Below, piece after piece: positions 27,508 through 36,998 of a DNA stretch of 49,337 bases (the stretch's first letter is position 1; every line of letters begins with the position of its first letter). The stretch covers positions 1-49,337 of the forward strand of contig NZ_JAIMBY010000021.1 in the NCBI RefSeq assembly GCF_026191915.1. The letters are read 5' to 3'. This DNA is from Acidiphilium sp. PA. GTDB taxonomy: Bacteria > Pseudomonadota > Alphaproteobacteria > Acetobacterales > Acetobacteraceae. Under the pieces are notes generated by a model, which had not been told where the DNA came from, made no database searches, and saw only the letters and a program-made list of their open reading frames with translations. The position numbers and the translations under genes were made by a program.

Positions 27508-30500
27508 TTAAGAGGATTTTCGCTTTTTCAGTGCCCCCTCGGCGTGACGCCGAAAGATGTGGGGAGCCTTGTCTAGCGCTGGGGCAATCCAAAGGGCGTC
27601 GTCGCGATCTGTCAAAAGATGGGGGGCGGCCATCTGCAATAGGGCGAGCAGAATCGACCAGCGTCGGTCGTTGGGCGCTGTCTCGAAGGACCTGAGCAAG
27701 TCCAGCGCGACCGTCTGCTGATTTTTGCGATCTAACGCCTCCAGAGCGACCCGCCGAGGATTGTCCTCTGTTTCATCCCTCAACATGGATTCGATTGCAG
27801 CGTCCAGACGGCCGGGCGGCAGCCAGCCTGCCAACTCGGCTCCGATCGCGCGAATGGCCCGGGACGGATCGGTCATGCAAGTTGCCAACGTCCTGTCCAC
27901 CTGTTCCGCGCCCAGCCTCCGCAAGGCATGACCGACCGCCGCCAGGCTGTCTTGACGTTGCTGAGCGATGCCGATCAGACGCGATGATGCGTCATGGGGC
28001 GAGAGCCGGGCCAGCAACTGGGCCAGTGGCCGCAACTCATTTCGTGTGATACGAAGCTGCCGTTCGGCCGCCTGAGCGGCGCGTTCGATGTCGAATTTGG
28101 CTAGTGCATTGATCGCCTGTGTCTTCTCGCCCACGACGATACCATTCTCGTGAAAAGCTTGCTGGATGATCAGTTCCCGAATTTCACCATCGCCAGACTC
28201 GGCTGCGATTTCCAGCAATGGACAATTGCGAGGACGTTCCTTGCACAACCGAACGGCCCATTGGATGGCATCCGCACGGGTTTCCTCATGATGATGAAAC
28301 TCCGCGACCAGAGCGATCTCAAGGTTGGTCCACTTCTCGAACGGCAAGTCACGGAGATGTGCTGCAAGGTCGGGTACAGCCGCGTCGCCCATGGACAAAA
28401 GCGCATCCAAAGCCCAACGGCCATTCTTTTCAGTCCGCAATAAGAGAAGAGCCTGTTGCCGAAAATCGGACGACTTGTCTCCCAACCGGTGAAGGGCGAT
28501 GCATGCCATGCCTACAATTCGGCTGTCGGGCGGGAAAGTGGAAAGGATCTGCCGGACAGGCAAAATGAATTCAGTGTCCCTGCTCAGCCATGCGACCGTC
28601 AGTGCCTTGAGCAAACCCTCTTCCTCCGCTTCAGGAGCGGAGAGAACTTCGAACGCGTGGCTGGTCTGGGCCTTGCTCATAGGCCCAGACTCCGCCCTAA
28701 GTTCTTCCAAGTCAGCCGCCACTGCCTCCGGCCCGTCACCCCAGATTGACTCCACCACCCCCTCATCGGAGCCCGCCGCGGCGAGGGCGATGGTCGCCTT
28801 ATAGCGCTCCTGCCATTCGTTTGAGTTCGGGGTCCCCTTGCCGTCAAACGTCACCGGCCGGCGGCCGATGGCTCGCAGAAGGTCGATAGTTTCCCGGTCA
28901 GGAGAAACGATTGCCCATTCTAGTCCGCCCAGACGCCCCCAATAATCGGCGGAACGCAGTTCATGGTTCACCAGCCGTGTAATCCCAATGCCGCCGACAT
29001 TGATAAGGAACTGTCTGCACGGCTCCAATACGTGATCTAAGTGGTTCTTAGAATGCTTAACTCGAGCGCATGCGACTTCTTCGACCATATGCTCTAATTG
29101 GCCACCAGCTTCCTCTCGCAGGACAGCCAGTAGATCCGGTCGGGAGATGCGGTTCAGAAGCCTAAGTGGGAAGGTCAGCCAGGGATGGCCCTCTCGCGCA
29201 GAAGCTGCCCCCCCCTTCAGTTCAACCTCCAGCGCTCGTAAACGGAAGCGTAGCATGGATACGTCGAGTTGATCCGCTCGATCCGTGAACAATTCGTCGA
29301 TGATGTGCGTACCACGGGCCTCAGTGTGTGCCATAGCCAGCAGCTTCCGGTGTGTTTCATCCGGCCGCGCGTTGAGCATCTGCGGCAGCCACCAGTTTCG
29401 CGAGCTCGCCAACTCCGGATGGTAGATCTCTGGCAGTTTCTCGATTGCCTGCTCGGGGGCCAATCGGACGAGGTTCGAGAGGGCGGCGCTGTTTGCCCAA
29501 TCCTCCTGCCGAGTAAGGCAGGATAGAAGAAAATCCATCAGCGACAGATCACCGAACCGCCCGACGCAGTAGATCAGACTGCGCGGGCGACCAGGCGGAA
29601 CCTTCGTTATCAAGTCATCCTTGACATCAAACCAGATGTCGCGAGCGGCCGAGTAGTCGAGATTGTTGAGGAGGTAGGCGAGTTGATTGACCCGCTCCTG
29701 CTTCGGGTCAGCATTCCTTATCCGCTGCCGAAGCCATCCCGGGTCAGCCTGAACCGCAGCGCGCAGGGCAGCAAAGCTGGCGTCATAGTCTCGGTGGTTC
29801 CAGCGACAATTCTCCAACTCTTGATGCGTGCAATCTAGCACTTCACACCTTTCTTGGTGCAGTTCCCACAGGCGGTCGAGGAAACGCGCTGAGGACTTCG
29901 CAGTCACCAGGGAAATACCGACAGATTGCCGTTCCGCAGACGGAGACCGCAACAGTTGCTCAGCCAAAGACGACAGGTCCACACCGTCCTGCGTTGCGAT
30001 CACTGAGAGAGCGTGGGTAACGAGCTTGACCCGATAATCCCGCGCAGGCAACTGGTCGAAACGAACCTTCAGAGCATCCACCACCCGTTCACCGAGCGTT
30101 GGCAACAGATGTGTATACAGATCCTGGCCGTAACTACCGTAGTGCGGACTTGCCTCCAGACGAGCAATGAGATCGGCAAGAACATCGGCCCTTGTCCCAT
30201 TGCCGGCCAACAGCCACAGCAAATCCATGGGCACATAACCGAGACGCTTGGCGAAGTTGTTGGAAAACCCATCGACGCACTTCAGCAGGGTTTCCACCAT
30301 TTGCTCGGCCGTGAGCTTGCCGGCCGACATCTGCTGCGCAAGGAATACCGCCACGGCCCAGTTGAGCAAACGATCATGCGCGAAACTGGTTAGGCCGCCG
30401 GGCAGGCAGTTCAGCCATCCCGAGGCACGCAGGCGTTCAACGGCGTCCGGATCGAGACTGACCTCCCGCCAGTGATTCCTCTCGACAGGATAGGAGGCAC

Positions 30501-32034
30501 CTTCCAGAACCCGGATCGCGATGGCTATCAGGATGCCGTCGTCCCCAGCCTTGGTCCTAAACTGCATCCGTCTCCAGAAGGCGTCGAAAATTTCGTATTC
30601 ACAGTTTGGTGCTGTCCTGAACGTGTCGTAGGGGAGCTGCAGGTATAGGCCGGCGAGGATTGGAGTGCGGAGTAACTGCTGGAGATCGCTCGGTAATTCT
30701 CCCCAGTTGCGGCCTTTACGGGCGAGAAAGTCGTTAATTTCCGACACGGAAAACCAACAGACGCGATGGACCCTGACGTCGCTCACGGCGTTCTGTGCCA
30801 TCGAGGCGACCGAAGCGGGCACCGACATCACGAGACGCATCCCCCAGCGTTTCCATGGCTGGGTAATGAGGTCACGAGCCAAGTCCACATCCTGCACGTC
30901 ATCGACTGCGATGGTCAGCCACGGCAATGGCGCATCTGGGGCCATGGCACAGTAATGTGATGTCAATGCGCCTGGCGACTTTTCGTCGGTGGCTCCCAAC
31001 CCCTCCTGCCACACGACTCGTATGGCTCTGGCTAGTGTGGTTTCCGCGTCCCTCCCTGGGGAAACCCAAACGATGGGTTGACGGGCATCGGCTTGGGTTT
31101 GAGCCAGTTTCGCAAGCTGCCATGTCTTGCCCTCACCGCTTTCGCCGGCGATGAGGAGTACGGGGGCATCAGTCGGCCATTCAGCAGGCTCGCGAACATC
31201 CATGTCCGCCCGGTAGTGTATTCCCCCGAGTTTGTCATCGAGCACAGAGGCAAGAGTTTGGTTGAGTTTCGCAAGATTGCGCAAGCGATCGGGATCAAGG
31301 CCCGCACCACGGAGCAGCTCATCAATGTCCGCTGCGGAAAGGTACTTTTCCCCCGTGCTCAACCGTTCCATCAGCATGCCGACAAGTTGCTGCCGCTTGG
31401 CGACCTCGTCACCCAGATTCGCGCAAATCGGCCGGATCATCGTCTCGATCAAATCGGAGCAACGGTCGGGCGAGGCATCGAACTCCATCTCGAATTTTTT
31501 CAGAAGATCGAGAACTGTTGCCGTTTCATCCTTGCGCTCACGTTCGGAGACGCGCCTTGTCACTTTGACAATGTGATCGAAAAGCTCGCGGAAAGTGTTA
31601 GGCAGGTTCTCACCGAAGTGATGAGGTTCGGTCGCATCAAGGTCGGCCGGATCGCTGATCCCCCGTACCGCTTCGAGAAAGGCCTCGAAGGTCGTGAGCC
31701 GTCCCTTCCGGCCATCCGTGACGAAGCGGTATCTCCCGTTTGTCAAAGGCGGTTCAGGCACGGCCGTGCGCAGGTCCGGCAGCACGTCCTCGACAATAGC
31801 CCGGACGGCCCAAGTGCTGTCGGGTCGAACCTTATACTGTTCGACGAGATACACTCCATGGCCTTCAAGGCGGGCATCCCCGCCATCCTTCGGCTCAAGG
31901 ATTATGCACGCCTCGTCAGGCAGATCCGTCGTGGAGATCCGGCCCGTGATGCGGACCGACGCCAGCCAGCCGAGATGGCTTAGGATCTGGTACAAGAAGC
32001 CGTTAATCGCCGCCGGCCCGCCTCTCTGGACCAT
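27508..32034 (-). CDS. STAND NTPase with Cap4/DUF4297-like nuclease N-terminus (Avs-like)
   Basis: 1508 aa. Residues 1-120 match the dsDNase domain of Cap4/DUF4297 proteins: INGFLYQILSHLGWL, CIILEPKDGGDARLEG (Asp53), YLVEQYKVR (Glu65, Lys68), RYRFVTDGRKGR. A P-loop STAND ATPase follows: Walker A LLIAGESGEGKTWQL (297-304) and Walker B LTIAVDDVQDVD (about 373-384), then a winged-helix-like part. The last 900 residues are helical repeats of HEAT type (for example ALDALLSMGDAAVPDLAAHL, AIRAIGAELAGWL). Nuclease-STAND-repeat order is that of antiviral Avs proteins, where repeats recognise phage proteins and the nuclease kills the cell. ATG at 32034 follows GGAGGT. It is a single-gene unit with large gaps on both sides. 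Confidence 0.82.
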   Translation of the reverse strand: MVQRGGPAAINGFLYQILSHLGWLASVRITGRISTTDLPDEACIILEPKDGGDARLEGHGVYLVEQYKVRPDSTWAVRAIVEDVLPDLRTAVPEPPLTNGRYRFVTDGRKGRLTTFEAFLEAVRGISDPADLDATEPHHFGENLPNTFRELFDHIVKVTRRVSERERKDETATVLDLLKKFEMEFDASPDRCSDLIETMIRPICANLGDEVAKRQQLVGMLMERLSTGEKYLSAADIDELLRGAGLDPDRLRNLAKLNQTLASVLDDKLGGIHYRADMDVREPAEWPTDAPVLLIAGESGEGKTWQLAKLAQTQADARQPIVWVSPGRDAETTLARAIRVVWQEGLGATDEKSPGALTSHYCAMAPDAPLPWLTIAVDDVQDVDLARDLITQPWKRWGMRLVMSVPASVASMAQNAVSDVRVHRVCWFSVSEINDFLARKGRNWGELPSDLQQLLRTPILAGLYLQLPYDTFRTAPNCEYEIFDAFWRRMQFRTKAGDDGILIAIAIRVLEGASYPVERNHWREVSLDPDAVERLRASGWLNCLPGGLTSFAHDRLLNWAVAVFLAQQMSAGKLTAEQMVETLLKCVDGFSNNFAKRLGYVPMDLLWLLAGNGTRADVLADLIARLEASPHYGSYGQDLYTHLLPTLGERVVDALKVRFDQLPARDYRVKLVTHALSVIATQDGVDLSSLAEQLLRSPSAERQSVGISLVTAKSSARFLDRLWELHQERCEVLDCTHQELENCRWNHRDYDASFAALRAAVQADPGWLRQRIRNADPKQERVNQLAYLLNNLDYSAARDIWFDVKDDLITKVPPGRPRSLIYCVGRFGDLSLMDFLLSCLTRQEDWANSAALSNLVRLAPEQAIEKLPEIYHPELASSRNWWLPQMLNARPDETHRKLLAMAHTEARGTHIIDELFTDRADQLDVSMLRFRLRALEVELKGGAASAREGHPWLTFPLRLLNRISRPDLLAVLREEAGGQLEHMVEEVACARVKHSKNHLDHVLEPCRQFLINVGGIGITRLVNHELRSADYWGRLGGLEWAIVSPDRETIDLLRAIGRRPVTFDGKGTPNSNEWQERYKATIALAAAGSDEGVVESIWGDGPEAVAADLEELRAESGPMSKAQTSHAFEVLSAPEAEEEGLLKALTVAWLSRDTEFILPVRQILSTFPPDSRIVGMACIALHRLGDKSSDFRQQALLLLRTEKNGRWALDALLSMGDAAVPDLAAHLRDLPFEKWTNLEIALVAEFHHHEETRADAIQWAVRLCKERPRNCPLLEIAAESGDGEIRELIIQQAFHENGIVVGEKTQAINALAKFDIERAAQAAERQLRITRNELRPLAQLLARLSPHDASSRLIGIAQQRQDSLAAVGHALRRLGAEQVDRTLATCMTDPSRAIRAIGAELAGWLPPGRLDAAIESMLRDETEDNPRRVALEALDRKNQQTVALDLLRSFETAPNDRRWSILLALLQMAAPHLLTDRDDALWIAPALDKAPHIFRRHAEGALKKRKSS

Positions 32035-32465
32035 ACACCACCTCCGGAAACTGAAAGTCTGTCGTAGGGAGTGCTTAAATTATCATGGAGGCATGATTAC
32101 AACCATGGATAAGCGGAAAAAGCTGAAGTTCAGCCCCCATCCACCAGCATGACCGAGCGCGTCTGATCGACGGCGATGTCAATATCGCGGTCATGATGAT
32201 TTGCGCGAATTATCTTCGGCCGAGGCTAGGTCAACTCAGTCGGCAGCTTTCTTGGATTTACTGCTCCAGACCTGCTCATCTGCTTCCGGCTGCTTTGTCT
32301 ACATAATTAGACAGCGCGACGCGCCGGGTGGAAGCGTCAACATAGGATTATAGTCCTATTCCGCGCAATCACTCAATGCTCCCATATTACTCGCTCCGTC
32401 GGAGCGGTTTACTTATCGAAACCGGACGTCCCATGGCGCGCAACCAAGGGGAGGATACGCCCGGA
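32035..32465. other. 430-bp intergenic region with one inverted repeat
   Basis: No gene recognised. It separates the STAND gene from the kinase-like gene, both on the minus strand, and should hold the STAND promoter. An inverted repeat ATAGGA-6-TCCTAT lies at 32342-32359. No clear terminator was found. Confidence 0.45.
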
Positions 32466-32954
32466 CTAATAGAGTGGATCTGTAAATACGATCGTGCCAT
32501 CGGGCCGCTCCATGGCGTTTGCTTCCTTCATATCGAAGCCCCATTTGTTAGTAATGGCCATACTCCGAAGGGCTTCGGCCATTGTGGACCACTCTACTGG
32601 TTCCGGTAGTGCCATATTTGATTTTATTGCTGCCATATAGTTACACCACCAAGCCGCGACCTTAGCGGCCCCCGTAGAACTTAGAGGATTCAACCTCTCT
32701 ATATGGGTTACAGCCCAATTTTGATCATCGCGTATCAGATTTAATCTAGGAAGGCAGGCAGAGGCATTAGCGGAAACAAATTTGACAAAGGCTAGATACC
32801 CAGCATCTGCCTCGGACACCTTCACGACAATATCTTGGCCTGTCTTACCATGAACGGTCCCGCCCGCTCCCTGGCCAATTTTGATCCAGCCAACATTTAC
32901 CAGTTCGTCACGGTAGCTATGAACTGATTTAAAGCAAGCCGGTGATGGTGGCAT
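32466..32954 (-). CDS. Minimal protein-kinase-like protein (162 aa)
   Basis: The short protein carries a complete kinase-like motif series: glycine-rich loop KIGQGAGGTVHG (27-34), Lys45 in DIVVKVSE, a catalytic-loop-like GFDMKEANAMER (Asp141, Asn146) and a DFG-like TDP (Asp159) three residues from the end. Similar compact kinase-like proteins with D....N..R.DG..V.TDP endings occur in phages and mobile elements. The last motif so close to the C-terminus leaves no C-lobe, so it may be a pseudokinase or act on small molecules. ATG at 32954 follows GGAG at 7-8 nt. It stands alone between a large gap and the divergent plus-strand block. Confidence 0.65.
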   Translation of the reverse strand: MPPSPACFKSVHSYRDELVNVGWIKIGQGAGGTVHGKTGQDIVVKVSEADAGYLAFVKFVSANASACLPRLNLIRDDQNWAVTHIERLNPLSSTGAAKVAAWWCNYMAAIKSNMALPEPVEWSTMAEALRSMAITNKWGFDMKEANAMERPDGTIVFTDPLY

Positions 32955-33108
32955 GGGGCACTCCGTTTGAGGATGAAGTAGAGATCGAAACGAGACATAT
33001 CATACATAGACAATCTCCTCATGAAATGATATCTGGCCGAGTTCTCAAATCGAGGTATAGGCGTGCCTGATCAAGTTCGGGCGGCTTCACGAATCGCCTC
33101 TCGCCCGC

Positions 33109-33564
33109 TTGGGCCAATTCGGCAAACAGGAAATGCATGTGGTAATTTTCAATTCTAACCCGTCTGACGCGCGGCTCTATTCCCCCACAGAAATTCCGGT
33201 GCAGGCTTTGTATGAAGCGGTGACAACTTTTGCCAAACGGGACGGGTGCTCTTGGGTTGATGCGCAGGGCCGGTATCATACCGGCGCTGGCGAAGCGCCG
33301 AATGAGTGTCGCAGCCAAACCTCACTCAGACGATTCCAGGCTGCCTCGAAGAACGTCTGCACAATCCAGATTTTTCCAATCTACCTCCTTTTTTTGGAAA
33401 ACACAGTGAGCGTCAGCGAGGGGCGCCATCATCTGGCTGCCCTGATGGCCTACCATCTGGAGACTGGGCAGCAATTCGATGTGCCAGTTCTCCTGATGCG
33501 GGGAAATGGCACGGAATTTCATGCCTGGATGAGGCGCGAGTTCCCATTGGCAATGGGTGCGTAA
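33109..33564 (+). CDS. Hypothetical protein with ParB/sulfiredoxin-like motif
   Basis: 151 aa from a TTG; an ATG at 33133 is the alternative start. The C-terminal part VSVSEGRHHLAALMAYHLE followed by FDVPVLLM resembles the GRHR..AA.....PV signature of ParB/Srx-fold domains, which bind nucleotides or nick DNA. The N-terminus (YSPTEIPVQALYEAV) is unrecognised. The following gene on the same strand is the integrase. Domain assignment is tentative and the protein may be a decayed or divergent member. Confidence 0.45.
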   Translation: MGQFGKQEMHVVIFNSNPSDARLYSPTEIPVQALYEAVTTFAKRDGCSWVDAQGRYHTGAGEAPNECRSQTSLRRFQAASKNVCTIQIFPIYLLFLENTVSVSEGRHHLAALMAYHLETGQQFDVPVLLMRGNGTEFHAWMRREFPLAMGA

Positions 33565-33860
33565 GCGCGGCTGTCAGGCGCAGGCCGGGTGAACGCTCTG
33601 GCCTGGATTGGCTGTTCGGGCTCCAAATGGCCCGCCGGAACGCAATGCGTATCGTTAACGATGCCCGGTGAGTATCTGTGTCCAGGAGGATCGGCTCATT
33701 CGGCCCGCGACTGGCAGGCTCAGGGCTACACGGGAATGGCCGCTTTTCTTGGGTGCCCGCCATAATGCGGTCAGGCCACTTACGGCCCATTTCCCAAGAT
33801 GAACTTTAGCCCTTTTTTTCACACACCGACCGATAAACGGCCGGAGGAAAGGAGAAAAAA

Positions 33861-34493
33861 ATGGGACATTCAGAGTATGATCCGGGTGGCAAAGACAAGC
33901 GGCCATGGAATGCAGGGCGACTAGTCGGTGCCAAACGGGGATTAAAACTTCAGCAGGTTTGGGCCATCCGGTTCTGGCTGAACAGCGAACGCCGGTTGCG
34001 CGATCGGGCGATGTTCGATTTGGCAATCGACAGCAAGCTGCGAGGCTGTGACATCGTGAAAATGAAAATTGGCGACCTGGTCAGTGGTGGTCGGGTTCGC
34101 TCGCGAGCGATCGTTATCCAACAGAAGACCGGCAGGCCCGTCCAATTTGAACTTCTGGAGCCTGCCAGGGCCAGCATTCTGGCTTGGCTTGAATGCCGCG
34201 GAGGAACGGTGGATGATTTCGTGTTTCCGAGCCGGATCGACCACGCCCATCATGTAAGCACTCGGCAATATGCTCGACTTGTTGATGAGTGGGTAACTGG
34301 GATTGGATTGCTCAGGCAGGACTACGGCACTCACTCGCTACGTCGTACCAAGGCATCGATTATTTACAAACAAACCGGCAACCTGCGGGCTGTGCAGATT
34401 TTGCTCGGCCACACCAAACTTGAAAGCACGGTTCGGTATCTGGGCGTCGATGTCGAGGATGCGCTCGCACTCGCAGAAGGCACAGAGGTGTGA
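33861..34493 (+). CDS. Tyrosine recombinase, catalytic domain only
   Basis: 210 aa. The catalytic set of tyrosine recombinases is complete: Arg61 (DSKLRGCDI), Lys89 (QQKTGRPVQ), His158-x-x-Arg161 (THSLRRTKAS), His184 (LLGHTKLEST) and Tyr193 (VRYLGVD). The usual N-terminal SAM-like arm-binding domain is absent, as in short integrases of conjugative elements and plasmids. A strong ribosome binding site (GGAGGAAAGGAG) precedes the ATG. No tRNA or obvious att repeat is adjacent. It may mobilise the surrounding island or resolve multimers. Confidence 0.9.
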   Translation: MGHSEYDPGGKDKRPWNAGRLVGAKRGLKLQQVWAIRFWLNSERRLRDRAMFDLAIDSKLRGCDIVKMKIGDLVSGGRVRSRAIVIQQKTGRPVQFELLEPARASILAWLECRGGTVDDFVFPSRIDHAHHVSTRQYARLVDEWVTGIGLLRQDYGTHSLRRTKASIIYKQTGNLRAVQILLGHTKLESTVRYLGVDVEDALALAEGTEV

Positions 34494-34500
34494 GGATTTT

Positions 34501-34528
34501 GGCCCCTTGACCCAATCGTCAAGGGGCC
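34501..34528. terminator. Strong hairpin after the integrase gene
   Basis: An 11-bp perfect stem GGCCCCTTGAC/GTCAAGGGGCC with a 6-nt loop begins 7 nt after the integrase stop. The stem is very stable but no U-tract follows, so termination is likely yet may need Rho, or the hairpin protects the transcript end. Confidence 0.6.
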
Positions 34529-34684
34529 GCTCCTGAGTATTCACTCATTATGGTCGTTCAGAGTAGCGGCCTGATCTCTCGAGAACGGCCATTCACTGCC
34601 GCACGATCCGCCGGTCACCACCTTGAATATGTGATATCATAGGCTTATAAGTGACTTCATTGCTTGCAATCGAAATGAGGTGCC

Positions 34685-34942
34685 GTGATGACCGCTTTGA
34701 CAATACGAAACCTGCCTGCCGAAACGCATCGGGCGCTGCGAGTGCGCGCGGCCGAGCACGGCCGAAGCACAGAGGCCGAGATCCGCGACATCCTGGAGAA
34801 AGCCGCAAGACCCGAGGGCCGCATCAGGCTCGGCTCGCTGCTAGCCGCCATCGGCCGGGAAGCCGGCCTTACAAATGAGGATGTCGAGTCCATCCGGCAG
34901 AACCGCGATCAAACACCAGCGGCGCCTATGACCTTCGAATGA
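34685..34942 (+). CDS. FitA/VapB-like ribbon-helix-helix antitoxin
   Basis: 85 aa from GTG (ATG next codon). The N-terminus MTALTIRNLPAETHRALRVR, AAEHGRSTEAEIRDILEKA is the ribbon-helix-helix pattern of FitA/Arc-type antitoxins. The C-terminus would wrap the toxin. The stop overlaps the toxin ATG (ATGA). It should neutralise the PIN toxin and repress the operon. A GAGGTGCC ribosome binding site precedes the start. Confidence 0.85.
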   Translation: MMTALTIRNLPAETHRALRVRAAEHGRSTEAEIRDILEKAARPEGRIRLGSLLAAIGREAGLTNEDVESIRQNRDQTPAAPMTFE

Positions 34943-35364
34943 TCCTTCTCGATACGAACCTGGTCTCGGAGCCTTGGAAGCCGCAGCCCGATCCGCACGT
35001 CGTGGCCTGGATCGATGCACAAGCCGTCGAAACGCTGTATTTGTCGGCTGTCACGGTGGCCGAACTGCGTCTTGGAATTGCCGCGTTGGCAGCAGGAAAG
35101 CGCCGCAAAGTTCTCAATGAGCGCCTGGAAGAGGAACTGCTGCCGGTGTTCGCGCGGCGTGTTCTGCCGTTCGATCTGGAGGCGTCTCGCGCCTATGCTG
35201 AACTCATGTCGAAGGCAAAAACCGCGGGACAGGCGATCAATATGGCCGATGGCTACATTGCGGCGATTGCCGCAGCACGAGGCTTATCCGTGGCCTCGCG
35301 CGATGTCGCGCCGTTTCATGCTGCTGGAATCCCGGTAATCAACCCGTGGGCGGCGGTGACGTAA
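34939..35364 (+). CDS. FitB/VapC-like PIN-domain toxin
   Basis: 141 aa. PIN-domain acidic residues are visible: Asp5 (MILLDTNLVSE), Glu42 (VTVAELRLGI), Asp104 (INMADGYIAAIA) and Asp122 (VASRDVAPF). PIN toxins cut RNA, often tRNA or rRNA, when the antitoxin is lost. The 4-nt overlap with the antitoxin gene is the normal arrangement. Beside an integrase it probably stabilises the mobile region. Confidence 0.9.
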   Translation: MILLDTNLVSEPWKPQPDPHVVAWIDAQAVETLYLSAVTVAELRLGIAALAAGKRRKVLNERLEEELLPVFARRVLPFDLEASRAYAELMSKAKTAGQAINMADGYIAAIAAARGLSVASRDVAPFHAAGIPVINPWAAVT

Positions 35365-35559
35365 AGCCCGGCGGCTTCGCGCTTCAAATCGGACATTGCT
35401 CTCGGATTAGGAAGTGCTCCGAAGCGGACTTAAAACGGTCATGGTACGGCACCCATTGGCAACCATGCCCATACCTTGCCAGCGGAACCGGCCCGAAATA
35501 TGGCTTGGGTCTTACCACCGTGGGGCTCGTTCAACACTGGATTCGGCCAAACTGTCCCT

Positions 35560-36489
35560 ATGAAGCCGGATCGGTGCTCTAATGTAAAAGATCCCGTGAA
35601 CACAGGCCAGAAGCACCACTATATCCCGGAATTTTATTTAAAACGTTGGAGCAACCCCAGCGTAAACGGCCGCCTTTACGAATATTGCAGGCGCTACCAG
35701 GGCGTCGTGGCCCGGCCCACATACCCGGGGGGCACGGGATACCAGCGGGGGCTTTATACCTTCAGCGGACTCGATGACGAAGCACGAAATTTTCTCGAAG
35801 ATGTGTTTCTCGGTCGGGCTGATGATACGGCGAATGACGCACTGCAACGGCTTCTAATGCAAGATACGAACCTCAGACCCGAGCTTCGAGTCGCATGGTC
35901 GCGCTACATAATGACCCTCCTTCATCGTAATCCCGAATCGATTCAACGCCTTCGCAACAAGGTCGCCAGGGAACTGCCATCTGCGCTATCGAATTTCAAA
36001 GCCGCCTGGGATCTGGCGCGCCGAGAAAGTGATCCACCCACGTTCGAGGAATACGTCACGGCGGTACCGCGGCGCGACGTGCAACAAGCCACACTGATGC
36101 TTTTGCAGCAGGTGATGGACAGCCAAAATGTTGGACAATTCTTGGTCAGCATGTTTTGGAGCGTGGTTACTTTTCACACCCTAAGGTATCCGCTGCTCAC
36201 GTCTGACCGCCCTCTGGTGATGACCAATGGTTTAGAAAAAGCCGACTGCCACCTCATGATGCCCATATCACCCAACGCGATATTTGTCGCGACACGGACC
36301 TCTGAAATGATGCATCACTTGCATGCCGAGTGTGACAGAAGGGGGCACCGAATTGCCGAGCATCTGAACGATCTCATTGCACGACAGTCCCATAAGTTCG
36401 TATGGGGAACTGATCCGCATCAGGTCTGCTTTGTTTCGAAGCGGATAGGCCAGAAGCTACGGTCGACACCCCTGGAGACGCAGGAATGA
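35560..36489 (+). CDS. DUF4238 protein
   Basis: 309 aa from ATG 35560; the same frame is open back to 35476 (TTG), and a GTG at 35596 would put the conserved start QKHHYIPEFYLKRW right at the N-terminus. That motif, followed by a YEYCRR strand and a mostly helical middle (ARNFLEDVFLGRAD, LRPELRVAWSRYIMTLLHRN), is the signature of DUF4238. A later strand-rich part reads YPLLTSDRPLVMTNG and HLMMPISPNAIFVATR. DUF4238 has no firm biochemical role but often lies in defence islands. It is downstream of the toxin-antitoxin pair after a 195-bp gap. Confidence 0.82.
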   Translation: MKPDRCSNVKDPVNTGQKHHYIPEFYLKRWSNPSVNGRLYEYCRRYQGVVARPTYPGGTGYQRGLYTFSGLDDEARNFLEDVFLGRADDTANDALQRLLMQDTNLRPELRVAWSRYIMTLLHRNPESIQRLRNKVARELPSALSNFKAAWDLARRESDPPTFEEYVTAVPRRDVQQATLMLLQQVMDSQNVGQFLVSMFWSVVTFHTLRYPLLTSDRPLVMTNGLEKADCHLMMPISPNAIFVATRTSEMMHHLHAECDRRGHRIAEHLNDLIARQSHKFVWGTDPHQVCFVSKRIGQKLRSTPLETQE

Positions 36490-36831
36490 CGACGAGCCGC
36501 CCGCCCGGTCTCGCTCATCTACCCTCTCGCCCCGCGCCAACATCCGCAGCGCATCATTGGGTAAGGGCCGCCGCAAGCTGGACGAATCCGCGCAGGATGC
36601 TCGGGTTTAAACGCCGAACTCTTCGGAGGGGGGGATGGCAGGCTTGGACTTCGGGTGGACCCGCGCACAATTTGGCCGGTGTGCGCTTCATATCGGGCGC
36701 TGCTGGATATCCTGGCCGATCCCGGGAGCGGACATCGTCCTTGGAACATAAATCGAGAATTATGCATCAGACCCCCTGCTCTGTCTCGATTCGGGCTTTT
36801 CTGGTGCAGATGTCCGGTGCATTAGAATGGC
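36490..36831. other. 340-bp gene-free stretch
   Basis: An open frame begins on the DUF4238 stop and runs through to the resolvase scar. Its composition (Pro/Ser/Arg-rich, no conserved pattern) speaks against a real protein. No repeat or promoter was identified with confidence. Confidence 0.5.
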
Positions 36832-36998
36832 ATGATTTACGGCTATGCGCGGGTCTCCACGTACGGCCAGGGCGTGACGGCGACCGCCGCCTTGACCAAG
36901 GTCGTACAGGTGAGGCCGTGCGAGAAGTCGCCAGAAGCTATAATGTCAGCCAAAGCACCATTTCACAATTAGAGGAAAGTCCGCGAACGAATGTCTGA
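36832..36998 (+). pseudogene. Serine resolvase/invertase, internally deleted
   Basis: The start reads MIYGYARVSTYGQGVTA (Tyr and Ser of the catalytic N-terminus). After a frameshift the sequence jumps to GEAVREVARSYNVSQSTISQL, the C-terminal helix-turn-helix of Tn3-type resolvases. About 120 central residues are missing. It overlaps the start of the next gene by 8 nt, so that gene was brought next to it by the rearrangement. Confidence 0.8.

Noticed and set aside
31078-31983. 301-codon plus-strand frame
   Set aside because: It is opposite the nuclease and P-loop part of the STAND gene.
33565-34684. tRNA gene as integrase attachment site
   Set aside because: No cloverleaf or tRNA 3' end sequence was found on either side of the integrase.
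36486-36998. 170-codon frame overlapping the DUF4238 stop
   Set aside because: Its first 110 codons have no protein-like pattern and its end is the frameshifted C-terminus of a resolvase, so it is a chance fusion frame.
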